The notes under the pieces were generated by a model. It worked only from the letters and a program-made list of their open reading frames with translations. It had not been told where the DNA came from and did not search any database. A DNA stretch of 54,694 nt from contig CAMDPX010000014.1 in the NCBI GenBank assembly GCA_945905295.1, positions 1 to 54,694 of the forward strand, given 5' to 3'. Shown piece by piece: positions 33,574-43,200 of this stretch. Source of the DNA: Planctomyces sp. SH-PL62. GTDB lineage: Bacteria > Planctomycetota > Planctomycetia > Planctomycetales > Planctomycetaceae. The position numbers and the translations under genes were made by a program. Position 1 is the stretch's first letter. Each line of letters opens with the position of its first letter.

Positions 33574-34545
33574 TCATCCGTGAGACTTTCGAGATAACTC
33601 GTCCGCAGCAAACAGCCGCACGCACAGCAAGCGCAGCGTTTTTCGCAGTTGGGTATTTTGCTGGCACGCGGCGCGATACTCCCGTTGCTGACCGTCATCA
33701 GCGAGCGAACTGCTGCGGCCATCAATCACCAGCCGGTGCATCCGACTCAGCAGCGGAATGATCGTGTTCTCGAAATGCTGCCGCAGATCATTCGCGGCCC
33801 GCGCGATGTCGCGGCTCAGATAGCGGGCACGCAGCGGATCAATTCGAGAGGCGTTGGACTTGGGCAAGAGCAATGTCCGGGTATCCGACTGCGTCGATAC
33901 CGGCGATGGATCAGATTCAGGCGACGGCTTCTCAGGTTGCGAGAGCGCCAGCGTCGCCTTGTGAAGTCCCTCGGCCGCCCGCGTGAAGCTCGGACGAAGT
34001 TCCAGAGCCTTCTGGAAATGTGTGATCGCGAGTGTCAAATCGCCCAGTTCGACATACACGCTCGCCAAGTTCTCATGGGCCTCGACCAGGTTCGGATTCA
34101 GGCGTAACGCTTCTCGAAAGGCCGTCTTCGCGGATGGCCAGTGCTTCAATCGCCGATGAGCGATCCCCAAGTTGTGATAGGCCGCCGCCGTCGGCTGGAG
34201 CTTGACGGCTTTCGCGAGCACATCCACAGCCTGCGAAGACTTTTCGAGTTGGTTGTACGCCGCGCCGAGATTCACGAATCCGGCTGACTGCTCCGGAGCG
34301 AGCAGCGTCATTTGCACAAAGTGCCACAACGAACCCGCGGCGTCCCCCGAAAGCAGCAACGCTCGGCCCAGGATTTCGTGCAACTCCGCCGTTGGTTCTT
34401 CGCTCTTGAGTGCCCTGCGACTGACCTGAATCGCCGGGCCATACTGTTTCTCGCGGACCAGCCGCCGCGCGAACGCCAACGGACTTTCGCCAGTCTCGGT
34501 GAGCACCGGATCGTGAACTCGTGCGGAGTCGGGCGTGGATGACAT
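33574..34545 (-). CDS. TPR repeat protein
   Basis: The predicted protein has 323 residues. Tetratricopeptide repeats occupy about 20-210: SPLAFARRLVREKQYGPAIQVSRRAL, AELHEILGRALLLSGDAAGSLWHF, AGFVNLGAAYNQLEKSSQAVDVLAKAVKLQP, AAYHNLGIAHRRLKHWPSAKTAFREALRLNPN and VEAHENLASVYVELGDLTLAITHFQKALELRP. The C-terminal third (LRARYLSRDIARAANDLRQHFENTIIPLLSRMHRLV) is helical and unlike TPRs. The ATG at 34545 has GAGGT upstream and lies 11 bases after the receiver-ATPase stop, so this is the last gene of the HK/RR operon. It presumably serves as a protein-protein adaptor. Confidence 0.88.
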   Translation of the reverse strand: MSSTPDSARVHDPVLTETGESPLAFARRLVREKQYGPAIQVSRRALKSEEPTAELHEILGRALLLSGDAAGSLWHFVQMTLLAPEQSAGFVNLGAAYNQLEKSSQAVDVLAKAVKLQPTAAAYHNLGIAHRRLKHWPSAKTAFREALRLNPNLVEAHENLASVYVELGDLTLAITHFQKALELRPSFTRAAEGLHKATLALSQPEKPSPESDPSPVSTQSDTRTLLLPKSNASRIDPLRARYLSRDIARAANDLRQHFENTIIPLLSRMHRLVIDGRSSSLADDGQQREYRAACQQNTQLRKTLRLLCVRLFAADELSRKSHG

Positions 34546-34556
34546 GGACGTGACCT

Positions 34557-35507
34557 CTACAAAACGGTGCTCATTTCCGGCAGGACGTCCATGTCCGATT
34601 CGAGCAACAGGTTGCTGGGCAGCGTGGTCTTGTGCTTGATCAACAGAATTTCGTTGCCACGCTCGTTGAACTGCACCTCGTCCATAAACGAGCGGATCAA
34701 CATCAAACCACGGCCGGTCGTTCGCTCCAGCGAGTCTTCCGAAAATGGGCTGGGGAGTTGCTCGGGATTGAAACCCTTTCCCTCGTCGCGAATGACGCAT
34801 TGAAACATGGTTGGCGTGCATTGCGCATCGACAAAGATACGGCGATCGGCATACGGCGATTGAGTCACTCGCTGGCGGCTGAGTTGCTGGAACAGATTCT
34901 CGTCCGCCTCGCGCAGTTCCGAATCGAGTTCCAGATTGCCATGCAGATAGGCGTTGACCAGCGCCTCTTCCAGAGCCATTCCGATGCGGAGAACTTGAAC
35001 CGGATCGCACCGCCAGATCGTGTTGACGGAGTCTCGCAAGTGCGTCGCCAGCGACAGCAGCAATGCCAGCTCGTTCTCGACCACGAACGACGAGTCCTGA
35101 TGATGCAGTCGCTGCATGACGCGCGACGCCTGCCGGTCGATGTACGTGATGGAAAGCACTCGTTCGACGGTCGCCGCGAGGTCTTGCAGCAGTCGTCGCT
35201 TTGGGACATACCCGGCCGCGCCCGCCTCCAACGCCTGGCCAGCCATGTCTTCACTGCCACGCGACGTCATCAGCACCACCGGAATCCGCGGATACTTGCG
35301 ACGGACCTCCAGCACCAGTTGCAAGCCGTCGAGGCCCGGCATTTGGATGTCCGTGACCATGACGTCGGGACTCTCGATCGACAGTTGCTCGAGAGCGGCC
35401 AGTCCGTCGCCGGCATAAACCACGGAGGCTCCTTCGAGCTTCTCCAGCACGGTGCCCGCCAGACGGCGGTCCACCGGCGAATCATCAACGATTAAGAACG
35501 TAGGCAT
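34557..35507 (-). CDS. Receiver-HATPase fusion (RsbW-like), copy 2
   Basis: This 316-residue paralogue of the 18490-19425 protein has the same layout: receiver domain 1-120 ([15 protein letters not shown]53 in [27 protein letters not shown]) and GHKL ATPase about 150-300 ([52 protein letters not shown]). The start overlaps the end of the hybrid kinase gene by 16 bases, with AGGA before the ATG, so expression is coupled. The kinase HPt domain is the natural phosphodonor for this receiver. The ATPase output would then act on an unlinked anti-anti-sigma-type partner; that last point is inference. Confidence 0.88.
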   Translation of the reverse strand: MPTFLIVDDSPVDRRLAGTVLEKLEGASVVYAGDGLAALEQLSIESPDVMVTDIQMPGLDGLQLVLEVRRKYPRIPVVLMTSRGSEDMAGQALEAGAAGYVPKRRLLQDLAATVERVLSITYIDRQASRVMQRLHHQDSSFVVENELALLLSLATHLRDSVNTIWRCDPVQVLRIGMALEEALVNAYLHGNLELDSELREADENLFQQLSRQRVTQSPYADRRIFVDAQCTPTMFQCVIRDEGKGFNPEQLPSPFSEDSLERTTGRGLMLIRSFMDEVQFNERGNEILLIKHKTTLPSNLLLESDMDVLPEMSTVL

Positions 35508-37762
35508 GATGGTTCCTGAACAACGGGGGGACTTGGCCGGGACAAAGCGGCTTGCAGACGCACGGCCTCGAATTGCAGTTGGAAGATCGCCGTGGCGAGC
35601 GAATTCCAATCGTTCTCTTTCGCCAGCCGCTCGACGAGATAGGCGGCTTCGAAGGTGGGTTTGCCGCCGACGTTGTCGGCCGAGTTCTTCAACGTGTGGG
35701 CCGCACGCATCAGCCGATCCGGATCTCGTTCTTTCAACGAACGCTCGATCTCTGCGAGCAGATCGGGGACAAGCTGCCGCACGATCTCAGAGATTTCGCC
35801 GAACAACGCCTCGTCGCGGTTCATCCGTTCGAGGGCTGATTCACGTTCCGGCAGCGACTCGCCGGAATCCGTTCGCGGTAAAAAGTCCGCCACAGGCCCC
35901 TCAGTGGGGGCGGAGTGACCTGTGGCGGGGCCATTGCCACCGCCGGGAGGACGGTGGCAGGCGGGAATTTGCGGCTCACGTTGACCGACTAATTCATCGG
36001 GAGGCCAAGTCGGTTTAAGTTCGTCGTCGATCGACTCGGCCACGGTGTGCTGGGGGCCGTGTCCTCGCAACTGTCCGTCGAGCACGCGCCGCAGTTCGGC
36101 GCGCTGAATCGGCTTGATCGCGTAGTCGTCGCAGCCAGCGTTGAGGCAGCGTTCTTTGTCTTCGCTCATCGCGTTGGCCGTGAGTGCGACGATCGGCTCT
36201 TGATAGCCTTTCGATCGCAGCAACCGAGTGGCCGAGTAGCCGTCGAGGACCGGCATCTGCATGTCCATCAACACGACATCGAACGGCTGGCCGCGACGGA
36301 ATTCTTTCCACGCCAAGTCGGCCGCCATCTCACCGTTGTGAGCGACCGTGACTTCAGCTCCCCAGCGTTGCAGTAGGACGCTGATGAGTCGCTGATTATC
36401 CGGGCTGTCCTCCGCCAACAGGATGCGGCAGGGCGTCTCAAAGAGAGCGGACTCTTGCTTGCGCGAGGGTTCTTCCTGACACACCGCTTCGCTCGGATTC
36501 TCAATCCAGGGCGTGTCGTTCAAAAAGCCGGTGTCGATGACAACTGCGAATTGACTACCGTGCCCGAACTCACTCGCGACCGTCACCTCACCTCCCAGCA
36601 TCCGCGCCAGCCGGCGGCTGATCGACAGCCCCAATCCAGTGCCGCCGTACTTGCGCGTGGTCGAACCATCGACCTGCGTGAACGGACTGAAGAGCTTGTC
36701 CATTTGCTCGCGCGACAGCCCGATGCCCGTGTCGGCCACGACGAATCGCAGTTGCGGCCGATCACTCCGCCGATCCAACACTTCGACTTGCAGCTCCACA
36801 TGACCGCTCGACGTGAACTTGATCGCGTTGCCAATCAGGTTGATCAGAATCTGTCGCAAACGCGTCGGGTCGGTTCGCACGAAAGCGGGCAGGGGGCTGT
36901 CGTACCGCACTCGCAACGGCAGTTGTTTCGCGTCCGCACGGACGCGCATGACAGACAACACATCGGCCACGATTTGCACGGGCGAAATCGGCAAGCATTC
37001 CACTTCCAGCTTACCCGCCTCGATCTTCGAGAGATCCAGAATGTCGTTGATGACTTCCAGGAGATGTTCACCGTTCCGCAGGATCGTCTTCAATGCCGAG
37101 CGTCGTTCGGTCTCGTCGTTGCCGCCGTCCAGCAAGTTCTCCGCGAAGCCCAGGATGGCGGTCAGCGGCGTGCGGATTTCATGGCTCATGTTCGCCAGGA
37201 ACTCGCTCTTCGCGGCATTCGCGGCTTCAGCCGTCTCCTTCTGTTGTTGAATCGTGTCGTTCGCCTGACCCAGCAAATGCGTTTGGGCGAGCAACAACGT
37301 ATGCGTATCCAACAGTGTGAATCGGTCGTTCGGTTCCATCACGACCAGCGGCTCGTAGATCATGCCGCTCGGCCGATTGAGCGCGAACCGAGTCGCTTCC
37401 GCCACCTCGCACTCCGCCGGCAGCACCCAAGTCTCATCGGCCAGTTGATTGAGCAAGTCGAGGATTGGCCGTTTGAGAAACAACTCCAAGCCAAACGGTT
37501 GACTGAGCCGTTCTTGGAACTTGCCTCGCGAGATGACCCCGATCAATTCACCGTCATCGACGACAAGCACACCGGGCAAGTCCGCATGAGTCTCAAACGC
37601 ACGCGCCACGACCGACGAACGATCGGTCGGAGCAAGTTGCATGTCCTGTCTCGGAAGCTGAACCAGCGTTGTTGGCGAATCCTCGTGGCCGATGCTGGCG
37701 GCAGCGGTTCTAACACCGGTTGTCTTTCCGACGTGCGGCAATCTCATTGAAGCGATCATCAA
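35492..37762 (-). CDS. Hybrid histidine kinase (CBS-like, HisKA, HATPase, REC, HPt)
   Basis: The predicted protein has 756 residues. The N-terminal part (about 40-160) resembles paired CBS domains ([27 protein letters not shown]), followed by a coiled linker. HisKA has H194 in MSHEIRTPL. The ATPase has [17 protein letters not shown] and [10 protein letters not shown]. The receiver (about 445-560) has D500 in [13 protein letters not shown] and K550. The HPt has H689 in [14 protein letters not shown]. No transmembrane segment is seen, so the kinase senses cytoplasmic signals, perhaps nucleotides through the CBS-like region. The linker between receiver and HPt (about 600-625) is encoded by palindromic DNA. 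Phosphate would pass H194-D500-H689 to the receiver-ATPase encoded next. Confidence 0.92.
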   Translation of the reverse strand: MMIASMRLPHVGKTTGVRTAAASIGHEDSPTTLVQLPRQDMQLAPTDRSSVVARAFETHADLPGVLVVDDGELIGVISRGKFQERLSQPFGLELFLKRPILDLLNQLADETWVLPAECEVAEATRFALNRPSGMIYEPLVVMEPNDRFTLLDTHTLLLAQTHLLGQANDTIQQQKETAEAANAAKSEFLANMSHEIRTPLTAILGFAENLLDGGNDETERRSALKTILRNGEHLLEVINDILDLSKIEAGKLEVECLPISPVQIVADVLSVMRVRADAKQLPLRVRYDSPLPAFVRTDPTRLRQILINLIGNAIKFTSSGHVELQVEVLDRRSDRPQLRFVVADTGIGLSREQMDKLFSPFTQVDGSTTRKYGGTGLGLSISRRLARMLGGEVTVASEFGHGSQFAVVIDTGFLNDTPWIENPSEAVCQEEPSRKQESALFETPCRILLAEDSPDNQRLISVLLQRWGAEVTVAHNGEMAADLAWKEFRRGQPFDVVLMDMQMPVLDGYSATRLLRSKGYQEPIVALTANAMSEDKERCLNAGCDDYAIKPIQRAELRRVLDGQLRGHGPQHTVAESIDDELKPTWPPDELVGQREPQIPACHRPPGGGNGPATGHSAPTEGPVADFLPRTDSGESLPERESALERMNRDEALFGEISEIVRQLVPDLLAEIERSLKERDPDRLMRAAHTLKNSADNVGGKPTFEAAYLVERLAKENDWNSLATAIFQLQFEAVRLQAALSRPSPPVVQEPSCLRS
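35887..35960. repeat. Palindromic insert in the kinase REC-HPt linker
   Basis: CGCCACAGG (35888-35896) pairs with CCTGTGGCG (35919-35927), and TGCCACCG (35935-35942) pairs with CGGTGGCA (35952-35959). The two adjacent hairpins encode a Gly/Pro/His-rich stretch ([22 protein letters not shown]-like, minus strand) in a flexible linker of the hybrid kinase. Confidence 0.65.
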
Positions 37763-37834
37763 GCAAGTCTCCGAGTCTCGATGTTTGCTGTATCAGTCCG
37801 TCGAACTAATCCTCATCCCAGCAATGTTCGCAAA

Positions 37835-37948
37835 CCCCACCGAGCTTGCCTCGGTGGATTTGGGCTTCTGCACTACGCGGCAGTTCACTCGAATTCATGA
37901 TCGACGCAGTGCAGAAGCCCGCTAACCACCGAGGCAAGCTCGGTGGGG
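37835..37948. repeat. Palindromic repeat family F, copy 1
   Basis: Arms CCCCACCGAGCTTGCCTCGG and CCGAGGCAAGCTCGGTGGGG match perfectly at the outside. An inner GGGCTTCTGCACTACGC pairs with GCAGTGCAGAAGCCC. It spans 114 bases, nearly all of the gap between the hybrid kinase start and the small gene ending at 37964. A second copy is at 53615-53725. Confidence 0.88.
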
Positions 37949-37963
37949 ACGCTTGTTAGAGGA

Positions 37964-38194
37964 CTAATCGAGTTGGCTGACCATCTGGTCGATCCGTTTG
38001 GAACAGGCGACCCATTCGCGATACAGCTTGGTGGTGAATTCTTCGCTCTCCGCGAGCGTGGCCGGATCGGGCCGCGCCGCATCCACCAGCCGTTGAGCCT
38101 TCGGAGTCACGTCGTATTGAAAATGGTCCATCAACTGCCGAGCGAGTTTCTCGGTGTGTTTGATGAGATCCGGCAAAGTGCGTGGCTCGTCCAT
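37964..38194 (-). CDS. Small conserved-looking hypothetical protein
   Basis: This 76-residue protein starts MDEPRTLPDLIKHTEKLARQLMDHFQ and ends WVACSKRIDQMVSQLD. It is charged, helical and soluble, with no signal peptide or known motif. The frame continues upstream as far as 38446, but that part crosses palindromic repeat B3 and reads as a repeat translation, so the ATG at 38194 is chosen although its ribosome binding site is weak. It is probably transcribed apart from the kinase operon because repeat F1 separates them. Confidence 0.6.
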   Translation of the reverse strand: MDEPRTLPDLIKHTEKLARQLMDHFQYDVTPKAQRLVDAARPDPATLAESEEFTTKLYREWVACSKRIDQMVSQLD

Positions 38195-38541
38195 CTCGCT
38201 GACCCCGGCAATCGACCAGCCGCAATGATGTTCGACCGCCAAAAAGATCAATGAGTGATTCCGTGAAAACTCAATGAAGAGCCGGAACGCGGTAGCGTCC
38301 GGTTTGCAGTTGTTCTTGTGTCCGAACCGGACGCTAGCGCGTTCCGGCTGATCAAAGTGAGTGCCATTGGGAGAACGCTCACGGAGCCGCGACGCGCTGC
38401 GCTGCCGCTTTCGCTTCCGGCCAATGTGGTCGCCGCGATTCATCAAAAATTGACCTGTTGGAAACCGAAACTACACGGCCTTGGAATCTGATTCGCCTGC
38501 GGTATAGCCTCGCCGAACCGCAGGCGCTGGAGCGGTCCCCG
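38195..38541. other. Divergent intergenic region with repeat B3
   Basis: This gap of 347 bases separates two divergent small genes. It contains repeat B3 (38280-38349). A TTG-initiated extension of the right-hand gene (38458) is open but has no ribosome binding site. I see no other feature. Confidence 0.4.
38280..38349. repeat. Palindromic repeat family B, copy 3
   Basis: Arms AGCCGGAACGCGGTAGCGTC and GACGCTAGCGCGTTCCGGCT, with one mismatch relative to copy 1. The loop differs from copies 1 and 2, as expected for an independent insertion rather than a block duplication. Confidence 0.85.
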
Positions 38542-39024
38542 ATGTCTGACCTGTCTGAATTACCGGACCTTTGGTTACGCGTGGAAGGGGACACCTTCTC
38601 GGTTTCTTGCCCCAAGCGTTTTCGTGAACACATTCGGTTTTTCACTGCGGATCGTCTGGTCGCCATCGACGAAGCCATACTGCGCTGGGGTCTATTCGTG
38701 GGAGCCGCGCAGGTCTGCCCGCTGCGGTTGGAGTCCTTGCCGACGCACGCTCCGCAATTTGCCATTCGCTTCGACAAACACTCCCGCTGTTGTTTGGTGG
38801 GATTCAGCAGCGAGGTCTTTCACAACGGCGAAGAACTCTCGGAACGCACGGTGTTGCTCCGCATCAACGACACAATCATCTGCGACCCCTACCTGCTGCG
38901 AGTGATCCCGCCCCCCGATCCCTCAAGCCTGCTGCAAGGCATGGTCGAACAAATCCTGCCCGCGAATGCCGGCGCTTCCGGGTTCGCGGACGCGGAGACG
39001 GATTTCTTGCTCAACGTCCGCTGA
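38542..39024 (+). CDS. Hypothetical protein
   Basis: The 160-residue protein starts MSDLSELPDLWLRVEGDTFSVSCPKRFREHIRFF; the middle reads CCLVGFSSEVFHNGEELSERTVLLRINDTIICDPYLLRVIPPP and the end is acidic. No family is recognised. It looks like a soluble alpha/beta protein. GGAG lies 9 bases before the ATG at 38542; an open frame back to TTG 38458 would add 28 residues. It ends 30 bases before the membrane C39-like peptidase gene, so the two are probably co-transcribed. Confidence 0.65.
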   Translation: MSDLSELPDLWLRVEGDTFSVSCPKRFREHIRFFTADRLVAIDEAILRWGLFVGAAQVCPLRLESLPTHAPQFAIRFDKHSRCCLVGFSSEVFHNGEELSERTVLLRINDTIICDPYLLRVIPPPDPSSLLQGMVEQILPANAGASGFADAETDFLLNVR

Positions 39025-39054
39025 GCGAACGGTTCCGAAAAGGAGTCCCGCGTC

Positions 39055-39897
39055 ATGGAGGATCTTTGGTTCGGGATCGCGATCAACGTGAGCGCGTCCG
39101 CAGCATGCGGCTACGCGGTGCGGCAGTGGAGTCGTCAATGGCCGCTGCCCTGGGTGGACGTCGCGGGAGTAGTGCTGGCCACCGCACTGGTGTCGTACAT
39201 CGCCTTCGTCTGGGATCATCCGTGGCTGGCGAGTTGGTTGCCGTTCTCGAACTTGATCATGCTGGGGAACTGGCTGCCGATATTCGCCGCCGTGCTGATC
39301 GGCTTGACGTGTCGCCGATTACGGGGCCGTCCTCGATCCCGAACCATCGCCGTCGTGTTCTTGACGGTCGCCGGACTGGGAGCTTTGGTTCGGCCGCTGT
39401 TCGGAGTTGCTCCCACCTGCGAGAACCGTTGGGACGGAGAGATCTGTTTGCAGTCCACCTCGCAGACTTGCAGCGCAGCCTCGGCGGTGACGGCCTTGCG
39501 GCGCGTGGGTGTTCATTCCTCCGAAGCGGAGATGGCTCGGCTCTGCCTGACACGTCAGGGCACGCACTGGTCCGGTCTTTATCGTGGGCTGAAGAAGAAA
39601 TTGCCGTCGGGTTGGCGAATCGAGTTTTTGCACGCCAAGACGCTCGCGGCTCTTCACACCGTCTCGCGCGATGAGCCGGCGATCCTGACCGTCGAACTTC
39701 CGCCAGACGTTCCTGCCGCCTGGAAATACCGACAAGAGAACGGCTGGCTGCCGGGCGTTTCGCACTCAGTCGTTTGCCTCGGCCAAGCCGATGACAACCA
39801 GTGGCTAATCGCCGATCCCGCGAACGGTCTCGAACGCTGGACCACGGACGATTTGCTCTTGCTGTGGCAGGGACAGGGAATGCGGCTGACACGTTGA
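39055..39897 (+). CDS. Membrane-anchored C39-like cysteine peptidase
   Basis: The predicted protein has 280 residues. The N-terminal third carries three to four membrane helices (about 5-18, 33-53, 60-83, 96-115). The C-terminal domain has a papain-like triad in C39 style: Q137-T-C139 in STSQTCSAASAVTALRRVG, H237 in GVSHSVVCLG and D254 in WLIADPANGLERW. The C39 family cleaves leader peptides at double-glycine sites when fused to ABC exporters; here there is no transporter and no adjacent substrate. The role, possibly processing of an exported peptide, is not established. It follows the small hypothetical gene by 30 bases. Confidence 0.8.
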   Translation: MEDLWFGIAINVSASAACGYAVRQWSRQWPLPWVDVAGVVLATALVSYIAFVWDHPWLASWLPFSNLIMLGNWLPIFAAVLIGLTCRRLRGRPRSRTIAVVFLTVAGLGALVRPLFGVAPTCENRWDGEICLQSTSQTCSAASAVTALRRVGVHSSEAEMARLCLTRQGTHWSGLYRGLKKKLPSGWRIEFLHAKTLAALHTVSRDEPAILTVELPPDVPAAWKYRQENGWLPGVSHSVVCLGQADDNQWLIADPANGLERWTTDDLLLLWQGQGMRLTR

Positions 39898-39910
39898 TTG
39901 GCGTGCGGAC

Positions 39911-40000
39911 CGCCTTCGCTGGTGGCATTGGGACGACTCGTACAGTTTTCACATGCGGCACATCTTGGGAATGCTGAAAAGCGGCACGAACGTCCGTTAG
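39911..40000 (+). pseudogene. Fragment of a plcP-like metallophosphoesterase
   Basis: Reading RLRWWHWDDSYSFHMRHILGMLKSGTNVR then stop, this is clearly homologous to residues 47-76 of the PlcP-type protein at 14456 (RLRRGWYWDDSYSFLIRRVLGMLKTGTIVR), also at the DNA level (TGGGACGACTCGTACAG is identical). Nothing upstream or downstream continues the gene. It is the relic of a second copy. Confidence 0.75.
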
Positions 40001-40041
40001 CTGGCAATTCGGAGACTCTCGGGCAGCCACCGAATTCGTGA

Positions 40042-40140
40042 GGGCTTGTCGCAAAACGTGGGGCACGTTTCCAACGTGCCCGTGTTCGTCGGGGTTTGAG
40101 CACGATGAAATCGTGCTCCACGACTTCTTTCGACAAGCCC
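40042..40140. repeat. Palindromic repeat family E, copy 1
   Basis: The outer arms GGGCTTGTCG and CGACAAGCCC enclose CGTGGGGCACG...CGTGCTCCACG and two inner hairpins, GGCACGTTTCCAACGTGCC and GAGCACGATGAAATCGTGCTC. A second copy of the core is at 51708-51764. Confidence 0.85.
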
Positions 40141-40286
40141 GTGAGAGTTCGGTTTTCACCAGACGAACTGAAGTCTCACGACTTCAGCTACCTTTTGCCG
40201 CTCCAGAAATGAACCAGCCTTCCGAGGCTTTTCAGCTTCGGAAGGCTGATCAAATTTGGCCACTCAGCGATTTCACGCCAGGCGGA

Positions 40287-43200
40287 TCAGAATCCTCCGC
40301 CGATTTGCAGGCTCTGCGACAACAATTCGGCGGCCGTCAGCAGCGACAGGCCTTGAACCGGAGTCAGCACTCCAGCAGAGGTCAGGGCTTGAACCTCATT
40401 CTTGAAGGCTCCGATCATGTTGTAGGCCACCTTCGTCTTGCCCTTATCGAGTTGATCGAGCGCGTGCTCCAGTTTCTTCAACAGCGAGTTGGTCTGTCCC
40501 TTGTTGAGTGCCCCTTGGGAGTTCAGGTTTTGAACCGCGGCCTGCAACTGGATGATCTGCTCCGATGGCGACAGCACATGAATCGAAACCGAATCAGAGT
40601 CAGTGAGCGCTCCCCCGGAGCCGGTGTTGCCCAGATCGTCGGCGACGATCGAGAGCGTGTCCGTGCCGTGGAAGTTGAGGTTGCCGAGGTAGGTTACTCC
40701 CGCAGCCAGCGTGGCATTCACCGCCGCGATCGGTCCCTGAAGCACGACCGCTCCGGTGCCGTTGTTGAGGACTTGAGCCGCGACCAGCCCACCAAGGATG
40801 TTGGTCGGAACGGTCAGCTTGCCCGAGCCAACCGACAGAGTGACCTGCATCACGCCGGTCCCTTCGTTGACATCGACGTCGGTCACCGCGATGCCGGTGA
40901 CGGTGACGCCGAGATCCTCGACGGTCGTCTGGAGGCCGGGGACCGTCAGCACTGGCGCATCGTTGACCGCATCCACCGTGATGTTGACCGTCGTCGTGGA
41001 AGTGCCTCCCTTACCGTCCGTGATGGTGTAGGTGAAGCTGTCACTGCCATTGAAGTTGAATGCTGGCGTGTAGGTGAAGCTGCCATTGCCGTTGTTTGCC
41101 AGTGTGCCATGACCGACTGCGGTGGTGCTGATGATCGTTCGCGAATCCCCGTTGGGATCCGAGTCGTTTGTCAGGACGTTGAACGTGACCGCAGTCTCTT
41201 CCGTGGTGCTCACATTGTCGGTGACAGCGACCGGTGGAGCATTATTGATCGTCCCCGGCGAACCGATCTCATTCGCGTCCGTCAGAGCAATGAAGGCTCC
41301 ATTGATGCTGGCAACGCTCAGTTGCGAGATGGCGGCGATGTTCAAGCCGGCCGCGTTGTCAAAGGTCGCGAACGAGGGGCCTGCGGGAGATGCTCCGAAG
41401 GTCACGCCGGCTTTCAGCGTGCCGGTGCTGGTGTAGAGATTGACGGCGTCGCCGCCAGTGCTCAGCCCGACGCCTCCGCCGGTGTAGTTTCCAATCTGAA
41501 GGCCCGCCGGGGCGTAAGCGCTGAACCAAGTGGAGCGGAAAGCGGCCGACTTGCCCGCGAGATCATTCGTTTCGAGGAAGATCACCGACTCACCGGGCGC
41601 GATGCTCGTGATGCCGTTCAGGGCGACCGACGCAGCGAAGGAACCCGAGCTGTCGTCCATCTTCCAACCGGTGATGTCGATCGCGAAGGCGGTGGAGTTC
41701 GTGACCTCAAACCAATCGGCGGCGACGGGGCTGTTGCCGCTCGACCACGGTGCCACTTCGGAGACGAACAGTTTGCCGACGGTACCGGGCGAGCCAATCT
41801 CATTCACGTCGTTCACGGCAACGAGGGCACCGTTGACACCCACCGCGCTCAATTGCGAGACGACGGTGTTGTTCAGCGCGGCCGCGTTGTTGAAGGTTCG
41901 GAATGTGACCGTGGGAGACACGCCAAACGTCACATTGGCCTGCAAGACGCCGGCGCTGTTGAAGAGGTTGACGGCGTCGCCGCCAGTACTCAGCCCGACC
42001 CCTCCGCCACTGTAGCTGCCAATCTGAAGACCCGCTGGACCGCTCCCGCCGAACCACGTATTCAGGAAGGCCGTTCGAGCGGCGGTGAGGTTGGCGGTCT
42101 CCACGAAGATCACCGACTCGCCGGGAGCGATGCTGGTGACGCCATTCAGAGTCACCGCTGCGGCGAAGGTGTTCGAGTTGTCGTCCATCTTCCAGCCAGT
42201 GAGATTCACGGCGCTGTTGCCGGTGTTCGTGATCTCAAACCAATCGGCACCAATGGGGCTGTTGCCGCTGGACCACGGAGCCACCTCGGAGATGAACAGA
42301 GACGGGTGAGAAGGGTCTTCATTGATCACATCGGTGACCGCGAGTGAATAGGCGGCGGTCGCATCCGGCGTGGTTCCAACGGTCAGGTCATTGACCTCCA
42401 CGGTGACGCTGTAGCTGGACTTGGTTTCGAAATCGAGATTCGTCCCCGCCTTGAGATACAGCCCAGTGCTGTCCACCTCGAAGAAGAGGGCGTCCGTTCC
42501 GGAGACGCTCAAGTTGTTCGTTCCAAGTCCGTCATCGGTGACGATGACGTCCGCCACCTTGATGCGTGTGACGGTGCTAGTGTTCTCGACGATCGAACTG
42601 ACCTGATTGGTCAGCGTGAGAGCCGTGGGAGCTTGGTTCGGGACAGAGGACGGTGCATAGACCCAAAGCTGCGCGTGATCGAAATCTCCGCCGCCGTTCT
42701 CGCTGACGACGTACAAAAAGCCGTTGCCGTCCATCGTCAGACCTTCGTGCTGCTGGGCCGGAACGGACAACGGATTACCGGGATCGGAGACGATCGTCAG
42801 TGAACTGAAAACGTTTCCAAACCGATCAACGTTGACGATCTTCCCCTCTTCCTGGCTGAGCAGCAGCAGGTTGCTGAAATCGGCACGCCCGGTCAGCGGT
42901 GACAGGTTCGAGAGAGCGAACACATCCGCCAAGTCCAGCAGGTTGACCAGGGCCGGATCGAACAGGTTGGTCGAGTTCACGCTCGTGGGCGAACCGTTGG
43001 TCGCGGTCCCCGCATTGAAGTCGATACCCGTTTGGAAGACCCCTTGCGGCGCAGTCTCCTTGACGGCGATGAAGCCGCTCGTCAGTGGGTCGTAGGAGAT
43101 CCCTTCAATACCGATGTTGGGGACGAACGTGCCGAGATCAACAGTGAGTACGTCGCCTCGCGTGAGCGTCGTGCCGGAAACGTAGGTCAACAAGCTGACC

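Larger units (their letters stand above)
39898..40286. other. Intergenic region with plcP fragment and repeat E1
   Basis: This 389-base gap between convergent genes holds a decayed plcP-like fragment (39911-40000) and palindromic repeat E1 (40042-40140), both listed separately. The remainder, up to the end of the lamin-tail gene, contains a small inverted AAGTCTCACGACTT run and nothing else. Confidence 0.5.

Noticed and set aside
36455-37750. 431-codon plus-strand open frame over the hybrid kinase
   Set aside because: It is the complement of the HisKA/HATPase region, whose motifs on the minus strand are unmistakable.
40038-42347. 769-codon plus-strand open frame over the lamin-tail gene
   Set aside because: It is antisense to repeated lamin-tail domains, with repetitive Arg/Gly/Val composition; its repeats merely mirror those of the real gene.
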